Positions 26,539 through 36,002 of a stretch of DNA of 64,000 nt are shown here, in pieces. The stretch's first letter is position 1, and each line of letters begins with the position of its first letter. The translations under genes and the position numbers were made by a program. The stretch is from Algibacter miyuki (GTDB taxonomy: Bacteria > Bacteroidota > Bacteroidia > Flavobacteriales > Flavobacteriaceae). The notes beneath the pieces were generated by a model. It ran no database searches. It was not told where the DNA came from and worked only from the letters and a program-made list of their open reading frames with translations. Location: NCBI RefSeq assembly GCF_042427745.1, contig NZ_JBHMFA010000010.1; one strand, 5' to 3'.

Positions 26539-28293
26539 ATGGCTCACATGAAAAATATAAAAACATTATTAATAGGAAGCATGGCGGCATTTACAATGTT
26601 TGCTTGCTCCAACGACTTTTTAGAATACGAACCTGAAGGCTTCCTTTCGGTTGAAGCCGCAGCAACAGCAGAAAACGCAGAAGCCTTAGTGGTTGCTGCT
26701 TATGCCGGAATTGCAAACGACGATATGGTAGGCCCATTAACCAGTATGTGGGTATATGGAAGTGTACGTTCAGATGACGCCTACAAAGGTGGCGGCGGAC
26801 GTGGAGATGTGGATGTTATTGACAGATACGAACAATACAACTTAACCATTGCAGACGATCCTGTAGATTGGATGGCACCTAGAACCTGGACAAGCTACTA
26901 CGCCGCTATTTCAAGAGCTAACTTAGCCTTAAACGTTATTAATGAAATACCAGAAGCAGATTACGCCAACAAAATAACAAGACAAGCCGAGCTTCGCTTT
27001 TTACGAGCACATTCACATTTTGTTCTAAAATTATTATTCAAAAAAATTCCTTACATCACTGAAGGTTTAACACAAGAAGAGATTTTAGAAATTTCGAATA
27101 TTATTGATAATGATGAGCTTTGGAATAAAATAGCAGACGATTTCTTATTTGCTTATAACAACTTACCACAATCGCAAGAAGAAGTAGGTCGTGCCGATAA
27201 AAATGCCGCTGCCGCTTATTTAGCAAAACTTCGTTTATATCAAGCTTATGAGCAAAATGACACGCACCAGGTTACCAACATTAACATGGATAGATTACAA
27301 GAAGTAATTGATTATGCAGACGATGTTACTGGCGCTTTAGAATCTGATTACGGCAACAATTACTTAGATGGATTTGATAATGGACCAGAATCTATTTGGG
27401 CAGCACAATTTTCAATTAACGATGGTACAACAGTAAGCAGAGTAAGTTTTGTAACCGGATTAAATTCCCCTCATGGTAATGGATTATACGGATGCTGCGG
27501 TTTCCACTTAGCAAGTCAAAACATGGTAAATGCCTTTAGAACAGATGCTGATGGATTACCATTACTCGACACCTTTAACGACAGTAACATTTTCGATGTA
27601 GTTAACAATGATGGCGAAACTCCTTTAGCCTCAGGACTTACAGTGGATCCTAGAATTGACCATACTGTTGGTATTCCAGGCAGACCTTTTAAATACAGAA
27701 ACACGGTTAAGGAAAACGGAGATATGATTTACAATTACAGTTGGGCTAGAGACCCAGGTGTATATGGCTATTTTGGAAACATGAAAGAACAACAAGCACC
27801 AGACTGTTCTTGCTATGTCAAAGAAGGACCTTTTATTGGAACTTCTAAAAACATTGAATTTATTAGATATGCAGATGTTCTTTTATTTAAAGCTGAAGCC
27901 TTAATTCAAAGAGGAGAGGTTGACGCAGGTATAACTATAATTAATGATATTAGAATGCGTGCTGCGGCAAGTACACAACGCCAAATAAGTGCTGGCGCCA
28001 CTAATATTTATAATATTGGAACATACCCAATGGGCATGGCTAAAACAGAAGCCTTAAAAGCTTTAATGTTTGAAAGACGTTTAGAATTTGGAATGGAAGG
28101 CCCTAGATTTTTCGACTTAGTACGTTGGGGTATTGCAGAACCAGTACTAAACGACTATTTAGAAGTTGAAAAAACTAGAAAAGATTTTCTATCGAATGCG
28201 CAATTTACATCAGGTCGTGATGAATATTATCCAATACCACAAAGAGAAATTGACTTCACAGGTGGTTTGTACAAACAAAACCCTAACTATTAA
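26539..28293 (+). CDS. SusD-like surface glycan-binding lipoprotein
   Basis: This 584-aa RagB/SusD family protein has lipobox FTMFACSNDF, so it is a lipoprotein tethered to the outer leaflet over the SusC barrel. N-terminal SusD-like helices run with LEYEPEGFLSVEAAATAENA and TSYYAAISRANLALNVI (TPR-like). The C-terminal RagB domain includes RYADVLLFKAEALIQRGEV, INDIRMRAA and FERRLEFGMEGPRFFDLVRW, and the end is GGLYKQNPNY. A start at 26548 (fourth codon, MKNIKTL) is equally possible. It probably binds fructan chains and gates SusC. A hairpin behind it separates it from the fructokinase. Confidence 0.93.
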   Translation: MAHMKNIKTLLIGSMAAFTMFACSNDFLEYEPEGFLSVEAAATAENAEALVVAAYAGIANDDMVGPLTSMWVYGSVRSDDAYKGGGGRGDVDVIDRYEQYNLTIADDPVDWMAPRTWTSYYAAISRANLALNVINEIPEADYANKITRQAELRFLRAHSHFVLKLLFKKIPYITEGLTQEEILEISNIIDNDELWNKIADDFLFAYNNLPQSQEEVGRADKNAAAAYLAKLRLYQAYEQNDTHQVTNINMDRLQEVIDYADDVTGALESDYGNNYLDGFDNGPESIWAAQFSINDGTTVSRVSFVTGLNSPHGNGLYGCCGFHLASQNMVNAFRTDADGLPLLDTFNDSNIFDVVNNDGETPLASGLTVDPRIDHTVGIPGRPFKYRNTVKENGDMIYNYSWARDPGVYGYFGNMKEQQAPDCSCYVKEGPFIGTSKNIEFIRYADVLLFKAEALIQRGEVDAGITIINDIRMRAAASTQRQISAGATNIYNIGTYPMGMAKTEALKALMFERRLEFGMEGPRFFDLVRWGIAEPVLNDYLEVEKTRKDFLSNAQFTSGRDEYYPIPQREIDFTGGLYKQNPNY

Positions 28294-28329
28294 TTTTTAG
28301 CTAGTTTATTTTAGTTTAGTTTCAATAAT

Positions 28330-28365
28330 CCAGAAGTAATGTAGTTGTTACTTCTGGATTTATTT
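28330..28365 (+). terminator. hairpin between susD and fructokinase
   Basis: CCAGAAGTAA (28330-28339), 8-base loop, TTACTTCTGG (28348-28357) is a perfect 10-base stem followed by ATTTATTTT. The interrupted T-run suggests a leaky terminator or attenuator that lowers kinase expression relative to susCD. Confidence 0.6.
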
Positions 28366-28377
28366 TAAATTTACATT

Positions 28378-29259
28378 ATGAAAAAAATAGTTTGTTTTGG
28401 CGAAATTTTGTGGGATGTATTCCCCACGCATAAAAAAATTGGAGGCGCACCTTTAAATGTAGCTAGTAGGCTTAGTTCATTCAACAATAGCGTAAGTATG
28501 ATTAGCGCTATTGGTAATGATGAACGCGGCAAAAAGCTACTTCGTTACCTGAATGACAACAACATAAACACTTCCTGTATAGAGACATTAAATGACTATA
28601 AAACAGGAAAAGTAAAAGTGATGCTAAACGAAAAAGGCTCTGCATCATACGACATTAAATTTCCTAGAGCTTGGGATAAAATAAGTCTAACTGAAAGCTC
28701 TAAAAACGCAGTGAAAAATGCCGATGCTTTTGTTTTTGGTAGTTTAGTCGCAAGAGATGAAACCTCAAGAAAAACATTATACGATTTAGTTGAAATAGCA
28801 AATTATAACATTTTCGACCTCAATTTAAGAACACCTTACTATACCCAAGACGTATTAACACACCTCATGGAAAAAGCCGATTTCATTAAATTTAATGACG
28901 AGGAACTTTACGAAGTAAGCGATTATTTAGGTTCGAAATACAACGGATTGGAGCAAAATTTAAAATTCATTTCCGAGAAAACGAACACCAAAAATATTTG
29001 CGTTACCAAAGGTGAACACGGAGCCGTTTTACTACAAAATGATAATCTTTATTACAATAGCGGCTATCAAATAAAAGTAATTGATACCGTTGGTGCTGGC
29101 GACTCTTTTTTAGCATCGTTAACAAGTCAACTCCTTAATGGCGAAAAACCACAAAAAGCCATAGATTTTGCCTGTGCTGTTGGTGCGTTGGTTGCACAAA
29201 ACGAAGGTGCAAACCCAAAACTCAGCACTTCAGAAATTAAAAAATTCATGAATCTATAA
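28378..29259 (+). CDS. fructokinase (PfkB/ribokinase family)
   Basis: This 293-aa sugar kinase phosphorylates a hexose, most likely fructose to fructose-6-phosphate given its locus. Family marks are VCFGEILWDVFP at the N-terminus, KKIGGAPLNVASRLSSFN (the PfkB signature 1 region, substrate-binding Gly-Gly/Asn), FDLNLRTPYYT, VTKGEHGAVL, and DTVGAGDSFLASL (signature 2 with catalytic Asp and anion hole). It closes the fructan locus and is followed by a strong terminator. It could act on another ketose, but GH32 and the sensor type support fructose. Confidence 0.9.
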   Translation: MKKIVCFGEILWDVFPTHKKIGGAPLNVASRLSSFNNSVSMISAIGNDERGKKLLRYLNDNNINTSCIETLNDYKTGKVKVMLNEKGSASYDIKFPRAWDKISLTESSKNAVKNADAFVFGSLVARDETSRKTLYDLVEIANYNIFDLNLRTPYYTQDVLTHLMEKADFIKFNDEELYEVSDYLGSKYNGLEQNLKFISEKTNTKNICVTKGEHGAVLLQNDNLYYNSGYQIKVIDTVGAGDSFLASLTSQLLNGEKPQKAIDFACAVGALVAQNEGANPKLSTSEIKKFMNL

Positions 29260-29287
29260 ATACGTAAATCCTTAATATAGATAAATT

Positions 29288-29325
29288 AAAAAGCCGTTTT
29301 ACATATTGTAAAACGGCTTTTTTTA
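29288..29325. terminator. bidirectional terminator between fructokinase and efflux operon
   Basis: AAAAAGCCGTTTTAC, loop ATATT, GTAAAACGGCTTTTT forms a perfect stem of 15 bases flanked by A's on one side and T's on the other. It can stop transcription from both converging operons. Confidence 0.93.
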
Positions 29326-29369
29326 TGTTCTCAAAACCTGAGAACCTTGCTAAAAAATAATCTAGGGAA

Positions 29370-30824
29370 TTATTTCCAACCACCACCTAAAGCTTTGTAA
29401 ACATTTACATGAGCTAAAAGTTGTTCTTTTTTAGTTTCTATAATTTCAATTTGAGAATCTAAAGCTTCACGCTGTGTTAATAAGACTTCAGTATATTCTG
29501 CTCTAGCCGATTTAAAGAGTTTCATAGCAATTTCAATAGACTCATTTAAAGCCTTAACCTGCTTATCTCTTAAATCGTAACTTTTCTTAAGATTTTCAAC
29601 GCTTGAAAGCGCATTAGCGACTTCAACATAGGCATTCAATACAGTTTTTTCATATTCATAAACGGTTTGCAACTGTTTAGCATTTGCATTTGCATACGCT
29701 GCTTTTATAGCGTTTCGGTTAATTAATGGACCTACAACATCGCCTACCAAAGAATACACCAACGACTGTGGAGTTTCGGTTAAAAACTTAGGTTTAAAAG
29801 CTTGCAGCCCCACTCCGGCAGAAATACCTACGGCAGGATAAAAATTAGCTTTAGCAACTTTAGTATCTAATTTTGCTGCAGAAAGTTCAAATTCCGCTTT
29901 ACGAATATCAGTTCTATTTTCTAGTAATTGCGAAGGAATTCCAGCATTGATAATATCGATATTGGTATTTATAAAATTATCAGAATTACGCACCACATGC
30001 TGTGGATATCGTCCAACCAAGAAGTTAATCCCATTTTCAACCTCAACAATCTTCTGTTGAATATCGTATTTATTACTTTGGTTTTTTAAAACCTCAGCTT
30101 CAAATCGACGTACGGCTAATTCTGTTGCGCGAGCAGCTTGCTTTTGAACTTTTACCATTTTTAAAGCGTTCTGTTGAAGATCTAAGTTTTTGTTGATGAT
30201 GGCTAATTGATTATCTAAAGCCACTAACTCGTAATACGAATTCGCAATTTCGGCAACCAAATTTGTAACCATAAAGTTTTTACCTTCAACCGAAGATAAA
30301 TACTCAAAAACAGCAGCTTTTTTACCGTTTCTAAGTTTCTTCCAAATATCAAGTTCCCACGATGCTGAAAGTCCGATGGAATAATCCTGCAAAGGTTCTG
30401 GAAAAGCATCTTCCTCATGTACATTTAAGTTTTTTTCAATAGCGCCATTTCGGGTATATTCGCCTACTTTTTCTACTTCCGCGCCGGCGTAAGCATTTAC
30501 AAACGGTAAATATTCTCCTTTACGTGCTTTAATTTCATTTTTAGCCATATTAATTTGCTGTAACATCATGTTAAGCTCTTGATTGTTGGCTAAAGCGGCA
30601 TCAATTAGCGCCGTTAAATTAGTGTCTGTAAAAAAGGTTTTCCAATCCACATCTGCCGTATTCAAACTATCTGCAGACTGATTTTGGTAACCTTCCGGAA
30701 CCGTTTTATTTACCTCTCGCACAGCCTTTGTTGGCACACAAGAAAAAACGGAAACGCTTATAAAAACACCCCACAAAATAATACGGGTGTTTTTAATGCT
30801 GTGTTTTATATTAATTTTCATCAT
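29370..30824 (-). CDS. outer membrane efflux lipoprotein (TolC/OprM/NodT family)
   Basis: This is the outer-membrane channel of a tripartite RND pump, about 485 aa. Lipobox VSVFSCVPTK gives an acylated Cys, and two OEP repeats follow with NSYYELVALDNQLAI, WKKLRNGKKAA, NRTDIRKAEFELSAAKLD and VANALSSVENLKKSYDLRD (helical hairpins of the periplasmic tunnel). ATG codons at 30839, 30824 and 30821 are possible; 30824 is chosen because it directly precedes the basic signal-peptide head MKINIKHSIK. All of them overlap the pump gene (stop at 30811), so translation is coupled. It is the third gene of the minus-strand pump operon. Confidence 0.88.
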   Translation of the reverse strand: MMKINIKHSIKNTRIILWGVFISVSVFSCVPTKAVREVNKTVPEGYQNQSADSLNTADVDWKTFFTDTNLTALIDAALANNQELNMMLQQINMAKNEIKARKGEYLPFVNAYAGAEVEKVGEYTRNGAIEKNLNVHEEDAFPEPLQDYSIGLSASWELDIWKKLRNGKKAAVFEYLSSVEGKNFMVTNLVAEIANSYYELVALDNQLAIINKNLDLQQNALKMVKVQKQAARATELAVRRFEAEVLKNQSNKYDIQQKIVEVENGINFLVGRYPQHVVRNSDNFINTNIDIINAGIPSQLLENRTDIRKAEFELSAAKLDTKVAKANFYPAVGISAGVGLQAFKPKFLTETPQSLVYSLVGDVVGPLINRNAIKAAYANANAKQLQTVYEYEKTVLNAYVEVANALSSVENLKKSYDLRDKQVKALNESIEIAMKLFKSARAEYTEVLLTQREALDSQIEIIETKKEQLLAHVNVYKALGGGWK

Positions 30825-33800
30825 GTCTTCTTTTAACAAGTTTTTTCAATAATTTATTAATCTTACTAATTTTAGTAGCATTCACTTCACTTTGGCTTTC
30901 ACTTTCACTAATGCGCATTAACTCTTCAGTAACCGACGTAGATGCTTCATCTTTAATAAGACCTCTACCATCTGCTATTTTCGCGAAGAAATAATATAAA
31001 CCAGGAATAAGAATAACCCCAAAAATGGTTCCGATAAGCATACCTCCCATGGCAGAACCACCAATTGTTCTGTTTCCGATAGCACCTGCACCAGTAGCCA
31101 TAACCAACGGTACCAAACCTGCAACAAAGGCAAAAGACGTCATTAAAATAGGTCGAAATCGAGCTTTCGACCCCTCGATGGCGGCTTCTAAAATAGTAGC
31201 CCCTTGTTTGCGTTTTTGAACAGCAAACTCCACAATTAGTACTGCATTTTTACCGAGTAGCCCGACTAACATAATCATACCAATTTGAGCATAAACATCG
31301 TTTGCTAAGCCCATAACCTTCAGTAAAAAAAATGATCCAAAAATACCCACAGGAAGCGATAGTATAACCGCAAATGGGAGTAGAAAACTTTCGTATTGTG
31401 CCGCAAGTACGAAATACACAAAGATTAATACTATAGCAAAAATATAGATGGATTCGCTACCACGGCCAGCTTCATCGTAAGTTAAACCTTCCCAACCCAC
31501 ATCGTAACCTCTTGGCAGTTGCTCTTTAGCCACTTCTTTAATCGCGTTAATAGCATCACCACTTGTATATCCTGGAGCAGGAAGCCCACGAATAGCAGCA
31601 GAATTGTAGAGATTATAACGAGTAATTTCATTCGGACCTAGAGCTTTTTCCATGGTCATGAATGCAGAATACGGCACCATTTCTCCGGATTCATTTTTTA
31701 CATAAAGTTTTTGAAGATCGGATGGTAATCCTCGATATTCTGGCGCAGCTTGTGTGTACACTTTAAAGAAACGACCAAAACGAATAAACCCTTGCTCGTA
31801 AGTACTACCAATTAAAATATTTAGGTTTTCCATGGCTTTACCAATAGTCACCCCTTTTTGCATGGCTTTTTTATTGTCGATTTTCAATTTATATTGCGGA
31901 TAGTTTGCTGAGAAAAACGTAAACAACCCTGTTAATTCTGGACGTTCAGCTAAGGCCGCCATAAACTCGTTATTGATTTTTTCAAAATGATGATAATCCG
32001 TTGAGTTTGTTTTATCCAATAAACGCATGGCAAAACCTCCTGAAGACCCAAAACCAGGAACAGCTGGCGGTTCGAAATATTCTATTACGGCACCTAAATC
32101 TCTAGTTTCTTCCTCTAGCTCTTCCATAATTTCATGTACGGTATGTTCTCGATCGCCCCAAGGTTTCAAGTTAATTAAACAAGTACCGGCATTAGAACCA
32201 CGCCCTTCCGTCATAATTTCATATCCCGCTAAAGAAGAAACGGATTGCACACCTTCAGTTTCTTCACAAATTTTCTGAAGTTTTTTAGCCACTTCATTCG
32301 TACGTTCCAAGGTTGCTCCTGGAGGTGTTTGAATGATGGCGTAAATCATCCCTTGATCTTCATTCGGAATAAATCCAGCTGGCAATACATCATTCGTAAA
32401 ATAAATTCCTGCACAAAACGCTGCCAACATTCCAAATGTTATAATGCGACGCGCTGCTATTTTATTTAGGAGCTTCACGTAACTTCCTGTTAGTTTTTCG
32501 AAACCATTATTAAACCAGTCTATAAATTTATCGACAAGTGATTTCTTTTTCTCTTTTCCATGGTTGTTTTTCAACATCATAGCACAAAGCACCGGTGTTA
32601 ATGTTAAGGCAACAATGGCAGAAATAACAATGGAACCCGCCATAGTAATGGAGAATTGACGGTAGAAAACCCCAACAGGCCCCGACATAAAAGAGGTAGG
32701 AATAAATACTGAAACCATGACTAAAGTAATGGCAATAATAGCGCCTCCAATTTCACTTAAAACAGCAGATGATGCTTTGTATGGCGAGAGGTGCTCTTCT
32801 TCCATTTTAACATGGACAGCCTCGACAACCACAATGGCATTATCGACCACAATACCAATAGCAAGTACTAAAGCGAAAAGTGTAATTAGGTTAATGGAAA
32901 GCCCAAAAAGTTGCATTACAAAAAAGGCGCCAACTAAAGATACCGGTACGGCAATAATAGGGATTAATGTAGAACGCCAATCGCCCAAAAACAAGAATAC
33001 CACAATAGCCACAAGGATAAAAGCATCACGAAGCGTGTGTACCACCTGCTCTATGGAAGCATCTAAGAAATTAGAAACGTCGTAACTAATTTGGAAATCC
33101 ATTCCTGGTGGTAAATCTTGTTTAAGCTCATCTAATTTTTCTTTTACGGAAGCAATAACATCGCTACCATTAGAACCAAAAGTTTGCTTTAAGACGATAG
33201 AAGCCGACGGTTGCCCATCTAAATTGGAATAGATATCGAAGAATTCACTTCCTAAATCGACATCGGCAACATCGGACAATTTGATGATTTCTCCTTCTTC
33301 GTTTGCTCTAATAATAATCTCTTTGTATTGGTCGGGTTCGTTATAACGGTTTTCATAGGTTAATACATATTCTAAAGACTGTGCTGTTTTACCTGAGCTT
33401 CTACCAATTCTACCTGGTCGGGCCAAAATACTTTGATCCTCCATAGCTTCTAAAACTTCTTCCGCAGAAATATGATAGGCGCGCATACGATCTGGTTTCA
33501 ACCAAACACGCATGGCATATTTTCTACTTCCTAAAATTTTCGCACTTGCAATACCATCAATACGTTGAATTTCTGGGATTATTTTCGTGTACGCGTAGTT
33601 AAATAAAAACTTCTCGTCGTTGTCCTTCTTCTTACTAAAAAGATTCACATACATCAACATACTCGGCTGCACTGGCGTGATCACAACACCTTCACGTTGC
33701 ACCAGTTCCGGCAATAAAGGCATCACTTGATCGACCCTTGTTTTTACTTTAACTACTGCCTCATTGGGGTCGGTGCCGGGTTCGAAAATAACACGCAATG

Positions 33801-34065
33801 TCCCTTCACCTGCACTAGTCGCATCAGACGCAATGTAACGCATACCTTGCACTCCGTTAATGGCGGTTTCTAAAGGAATTAAAGTGGAATTCACTAAAAC
33901 ATCGGCACTAGAACCTGGGTATGCAATAAATATATTAACCGTTGTTGGCGCAATTTGTGGAAATTGGGAAATGGGTAATTGCTTGATAGCAATTAAACCC
34001 GTTAACAAGATAAAGACCGAAATGACGATGGCCAAAACCGGTCGTTGTATAAATTTTTTAAACAT
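30811..34065 (-). CDS. RND efflux inner-membrane transporter (HAE-1/AcrB type)
   Basis: This 1084-aa, 12-span proton-driven multidrug exporter has an N-terminus MFKKFIQRPVLAIVISVF, porter-domain motifs ISQFPQIAPTTVNIF and YPGSSADVL, and proton-relay acids in span 4 (LAIGIVVDNAIVVVE, two Asp-type positions). The second half repeats the fold with ESFLLPFAVILSLPVGIFGS and IGMIMLVGLLGKNAVLIVEF, then GGSAMGGMLIGTIFGVILIPGLYY. A roughly 40-residue charged tail follows the last span. HAE-1 members export hydrophobic drugs, bile salts or dyes; the natural substrate is unknown. It sits between the adaptor (27 bases upstream) and the channel gene (overlap). Confidence 0.93.
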   Translation of the reverse strand: MFKKFIQRPVLAIVISVFILLTGLIAIKQLPISQFPQIAPTTVNIFIAYPGSSADVLVNSTLIPLETAINGVQGMRYIASDATSAGEGTLRVIFEPGTDPNEAVVKVKTRVDQVMPLLPELVQREGVVITPVQPSMLMYVNLFSKKKDNDEKFLFNYAYTKIIPEIQRIDGIASAKILGSRKYAMRVWLKPDRMRAYHISAEEVLEAMEDQSILARPGRIGRSSGKTAQSLEYVLTYENRYNEPDQYKEIIIRANEEGEIIKLSDVADVDLGSEFFDIYSNLDGQPSASIVLKQTFGSNGSDVIASVKEKLDELKQDLPPGMDFQISYDVSNFLDASIEQVVHTLRDAFILVAIVVFLFLGDWRSTLIPIIAVPVSLVGAFFVMQLFGLSINLITLFALVLAIGIVVDNAIVVVEAVHVKMEEEHLSPYKASSAVLSEIGGAIIAITLVMVSVFIPTSFMSGPVGVFYRQFSITMAGSIVISAIVALTLTPVLCAMMLKNNHGKEKKKSLVDKFIDWFNNGFEKLTGSYVKLLNKIAARRIITFGMLAAFCAGIYFTNDVLPAGFIPNEDQGMIYAIIQTPPGATLERTNEVAKKLQKICEETEGVQSVSSLAGYEIMTEGRGSNAGTCLINLKPWGDREHTVHEIMEELEEETRDLGAVIEYFEPPAVPGFGSSGGFAMRLLDKTNSTDYHHFEKINNEFMAALAERPELTGLFTFFSANYPQYKLKIDNKKAMQKGVTIGKAMENLNILIGSTYEQGFIRFGRFFKVYTQAAPEYRGLPSDLQKLYVKNESGEMVPYSAFMTMEKALGPNEITRYNLYNSAAIRGLPAPGYTSGDAINAIKEVAKEQLPRGYDVGWEGLTYDEAGRGSESIYIFAIVLIFVYFVLAAQYESFLLPFAVILSLPVGIFGSFFLLKVMGLANDVYAQIGMIMLVGLLGKNAVLIVEFAVQKRKQGATILEAAIEGSKARFRPILMTSFAFVAGLVPLVMATGAGAIGNRTIGGSAMGGMLIGTIFGVILIPGLYYFFAKIADGRGLIKDEASTSVTEELMRISESESQSEVNATKISKINKLLKKLVKRRHDEN

Positions 34066-34092
34066 GATTTTTTTGAGATTAATTAGACATCC

Positions 34093-35175
34093 TTACTCAG
34101 CGTATAATTCTAAGTTTGCTAATACCTCGTTAGGTTTCACAAATGTTGTAGCAATTTTTTCTTGGTCTTTTACCATTCGAATACCTTCGAGTAATATTTG
34201 TTCATTTACTGCAAGGCCGCTACCCACAACAAATAAGTGAGGTAACTCGGCATCTACCGTAATTTCTCGTTGCTTAACCACGTTGTTTTTATCAACAACA
34301 AAAACGAATTTTTTATCTAAAATTTCGAAAGTTGCTTTCTGCGGAATAATAACGGCATCTTTAAACGGTACTTTCATTAAAACACTGCCAGTTTCGCCGT
34401 GACGCAAAATACCATCCGGGTTTGGGAAGGTCGCTCTAAAGGCAATATTTCCGGTTTCGTTATTAAATTCACCTTCAATAGTTTCTACAATTCCTGCTTG
34501 ATTAAATCGCTTATTGTTAGCCAATAATAAATCAACTTGTTTTTTTTCGTCTTTATCCTCACTCATGATATAATCAAGGTATTCAGCTTCTGGGACATTG
34601 AAATACACCCACATTTTACTGTTATCTGACAGTGTAGTTAACAGTTCTCCTTCGTCTAGCAAACTTCCTTGTCTGGCTTCCAAATGATCCATAATACCAT
34701 CAAAAGGGGCCCGGATATCGGTAAAACCTAAATGTGTTCTAGCTAAGGATACTTCGGCTTTTGCTTTTTCAACATTAGCTTGAGATAAGGCTAATTCATT
34801 TTCTGAAACCACGTTACTATCAGCTAAAAGTTTCGTGTTTTTAAGTTCGATTTCCGCAGCATGTTCTTCCGCAGTTGCTTTTTGCAATTCCGCTCTATAC
34901 ACGTTTGGAGAGATTTGAAACATGTGCTGACCTTTTTTAACATGTTGACCTTCGTCAACAAAAATTTGTTTTAAATAGCCTTTTTCTAAAGCTCGCACTT
35001 CAATATGCTGATAAGCTTTAATCTGACTCACATAGTCTTTTATAATTGAGGTATCTTTTTTAACGGGATTGGTTATTAAAAACTTAACTTCTTCTGCTTT
35101 CTTTTCGTGTTTTTTTTCACAACTTGTATTCAATAAAAATACAAACGCACCAATGTAAATGAAGGTTTTCTTCAT
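34093..35175 (-). CDS. RND efflux periplasmic adaptor (membrane fusion protein)
   Basis: This 360-aa HlyD/AcrA-type adaptor is anchored as a lipoprotein (FLLNTSCEKKHEKK, Cys about 19). The split lipoyl domain is seen as VRALEKGYLKQIFVDEGQ and FTDIRAPFDGIMDHLEARQG around an alpha hairpin (ELQKATAEEHAAEIELKNTK). It is followed by a beta-barrel domain with VYFNVPEAEYLDY and GNIAFRATFPNPDGILRHGE, then the membrane-proximal domain ending in the charged C-terminus. It bridges the pump and the outer channel. It is the first gene of the operon; no TetR- or MarR-type repressor gene lies next to it. Confidence 0.92.
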   Translation of the reverse strand: MKKTFIYIGAFVFLLNTSCEKKHEKKAEEVKFLITNPVKKDTSIIKDYVSQIKAYQHIEVRALEKGYLKQIFVDEGQHVKKGQHMFQISPNVYRAELQKATAEEHAAEIELKNTKLLADSNVVSENELALSQANVEKAKAEVSLARTHLGFTDIRAPFDGIMDHLEARQGSLLDEGELLTTLSDNSKMWVYFNVPEAEYLDYIMSEDKDEKKQVDLLLANNKRFNQAGIVETIEGEFNNETGNIAFRATFPNPDGILRHGETGSVLMKVPFKDAVIIPQKATFEILDKKFVFVVDKNNVVKQREITVDAELPHLFVVGSGLAVNEQILLEGIRMVKDQEKIATTFVKPNEVLANLELYAE

Positions 35176-35325
35176 GGTTTTACTTTTTAAAATAAATGAT
35201 TATAATGAAATGATTGCGCAAGATAAAAGCGTCGTATATAGACGGATTTATGCTTACTCTAACTAAAATTCTAGAATAGAAATATTAAAACAACCTGCAG
35301 TACTTAGGTTGTTTCAGAAGAAAAA

Positions 35326-35757
35326 TCAAATTATAAAAACCTGAAATTTAGCGTGTAACCGTATTGAAGTTTTGCTACAATTAAAAATATAGCGTTGGTT
35401 GGCTTCTTGAATTTCACAAGTTAGAGCATCTAAGAGTTGCTCATAAAAAATGGCAGTAAAAGCGCTGCCAAGGGATAAAAGTTTAAGATTAGAATTTAAA
35501 TGTTCTTCATTGTCTTCCTCAAAACTTTCGGCGTCAATATATTCTGAAAGATGATTATGCGTTCTATTGTTTTCTGTAGAGTAAAAAACAAGGTGGTTCA
35601 CATTTTGCTGAACCGAAGTTTCAACGGTATAATCTACCGTATCGGTGTGTTGTACAAAAGAAGCCGTTTTAGCATTGGTATTTGCATATAAGTTTACAAA
35701 CCCCGTTACCAAAAAGAGGTTTAATAAAAATAAATATTTAGCAAAACTGTGTTTCAT
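35326..35757 (-). CDS. hypothetical exported protein, 143 aa
   Basis: The start gives a signal peptide (MKHSFAKYLFLLNLFLVTGF, then cleavage near LYANTNA). The mature part is acidic and Asn/His/Glu-rich (AESFEEDNEEHLNSN) with two late cysteines and a hydrophobic end FQVFII. No family is recognised. It lies 150 bases upstream of the efflux adaptor on the same strand, so it could be the first gene of the same transcript or an independent gene. A periplasmic location is inferred from the signal. Confidence 0.55.
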   Translation of the reverse strand: MKHSFAKYLFLLNLFLVTGFVNLYANTNAKTASFVQHTDTVDYTVETSVQQNVNHLVFYSTENNRTHNHLSEYIDAESFEEDNEEHLNSNLKLLSLGSAFTAIFYEQLLDALTCEIQEANQRYIFNCSKTSIRLHAKFQVFII

Positions 35758-36002
35758 ACAGCGCGCAAAACTATACCAATAGAATTATATTACCAAAATA
35801 TTTTTTGTTTAATACATTTGGAAGGCCGAGTTTATAAAAAAATTAACGTTTATTTTTTAAATTTTAAGACGCTTTAACTTCCTTTTTAATAGTTCTCCGA
35901 AGTAATTTATTTCATTTGACGCACAGTATAAACTTGTATTTTTACGTTTAATCATTTTATCAAGTTTATCTAATCAACTTCAAAAAACAGCTCCTTTTTA
36001 CA

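Noticed and set aside
31025..33085. Several plus-strand frames opposite the RND pump
   Set aside because: They are antisense to a clear 1084-aa transporter and show no family features.
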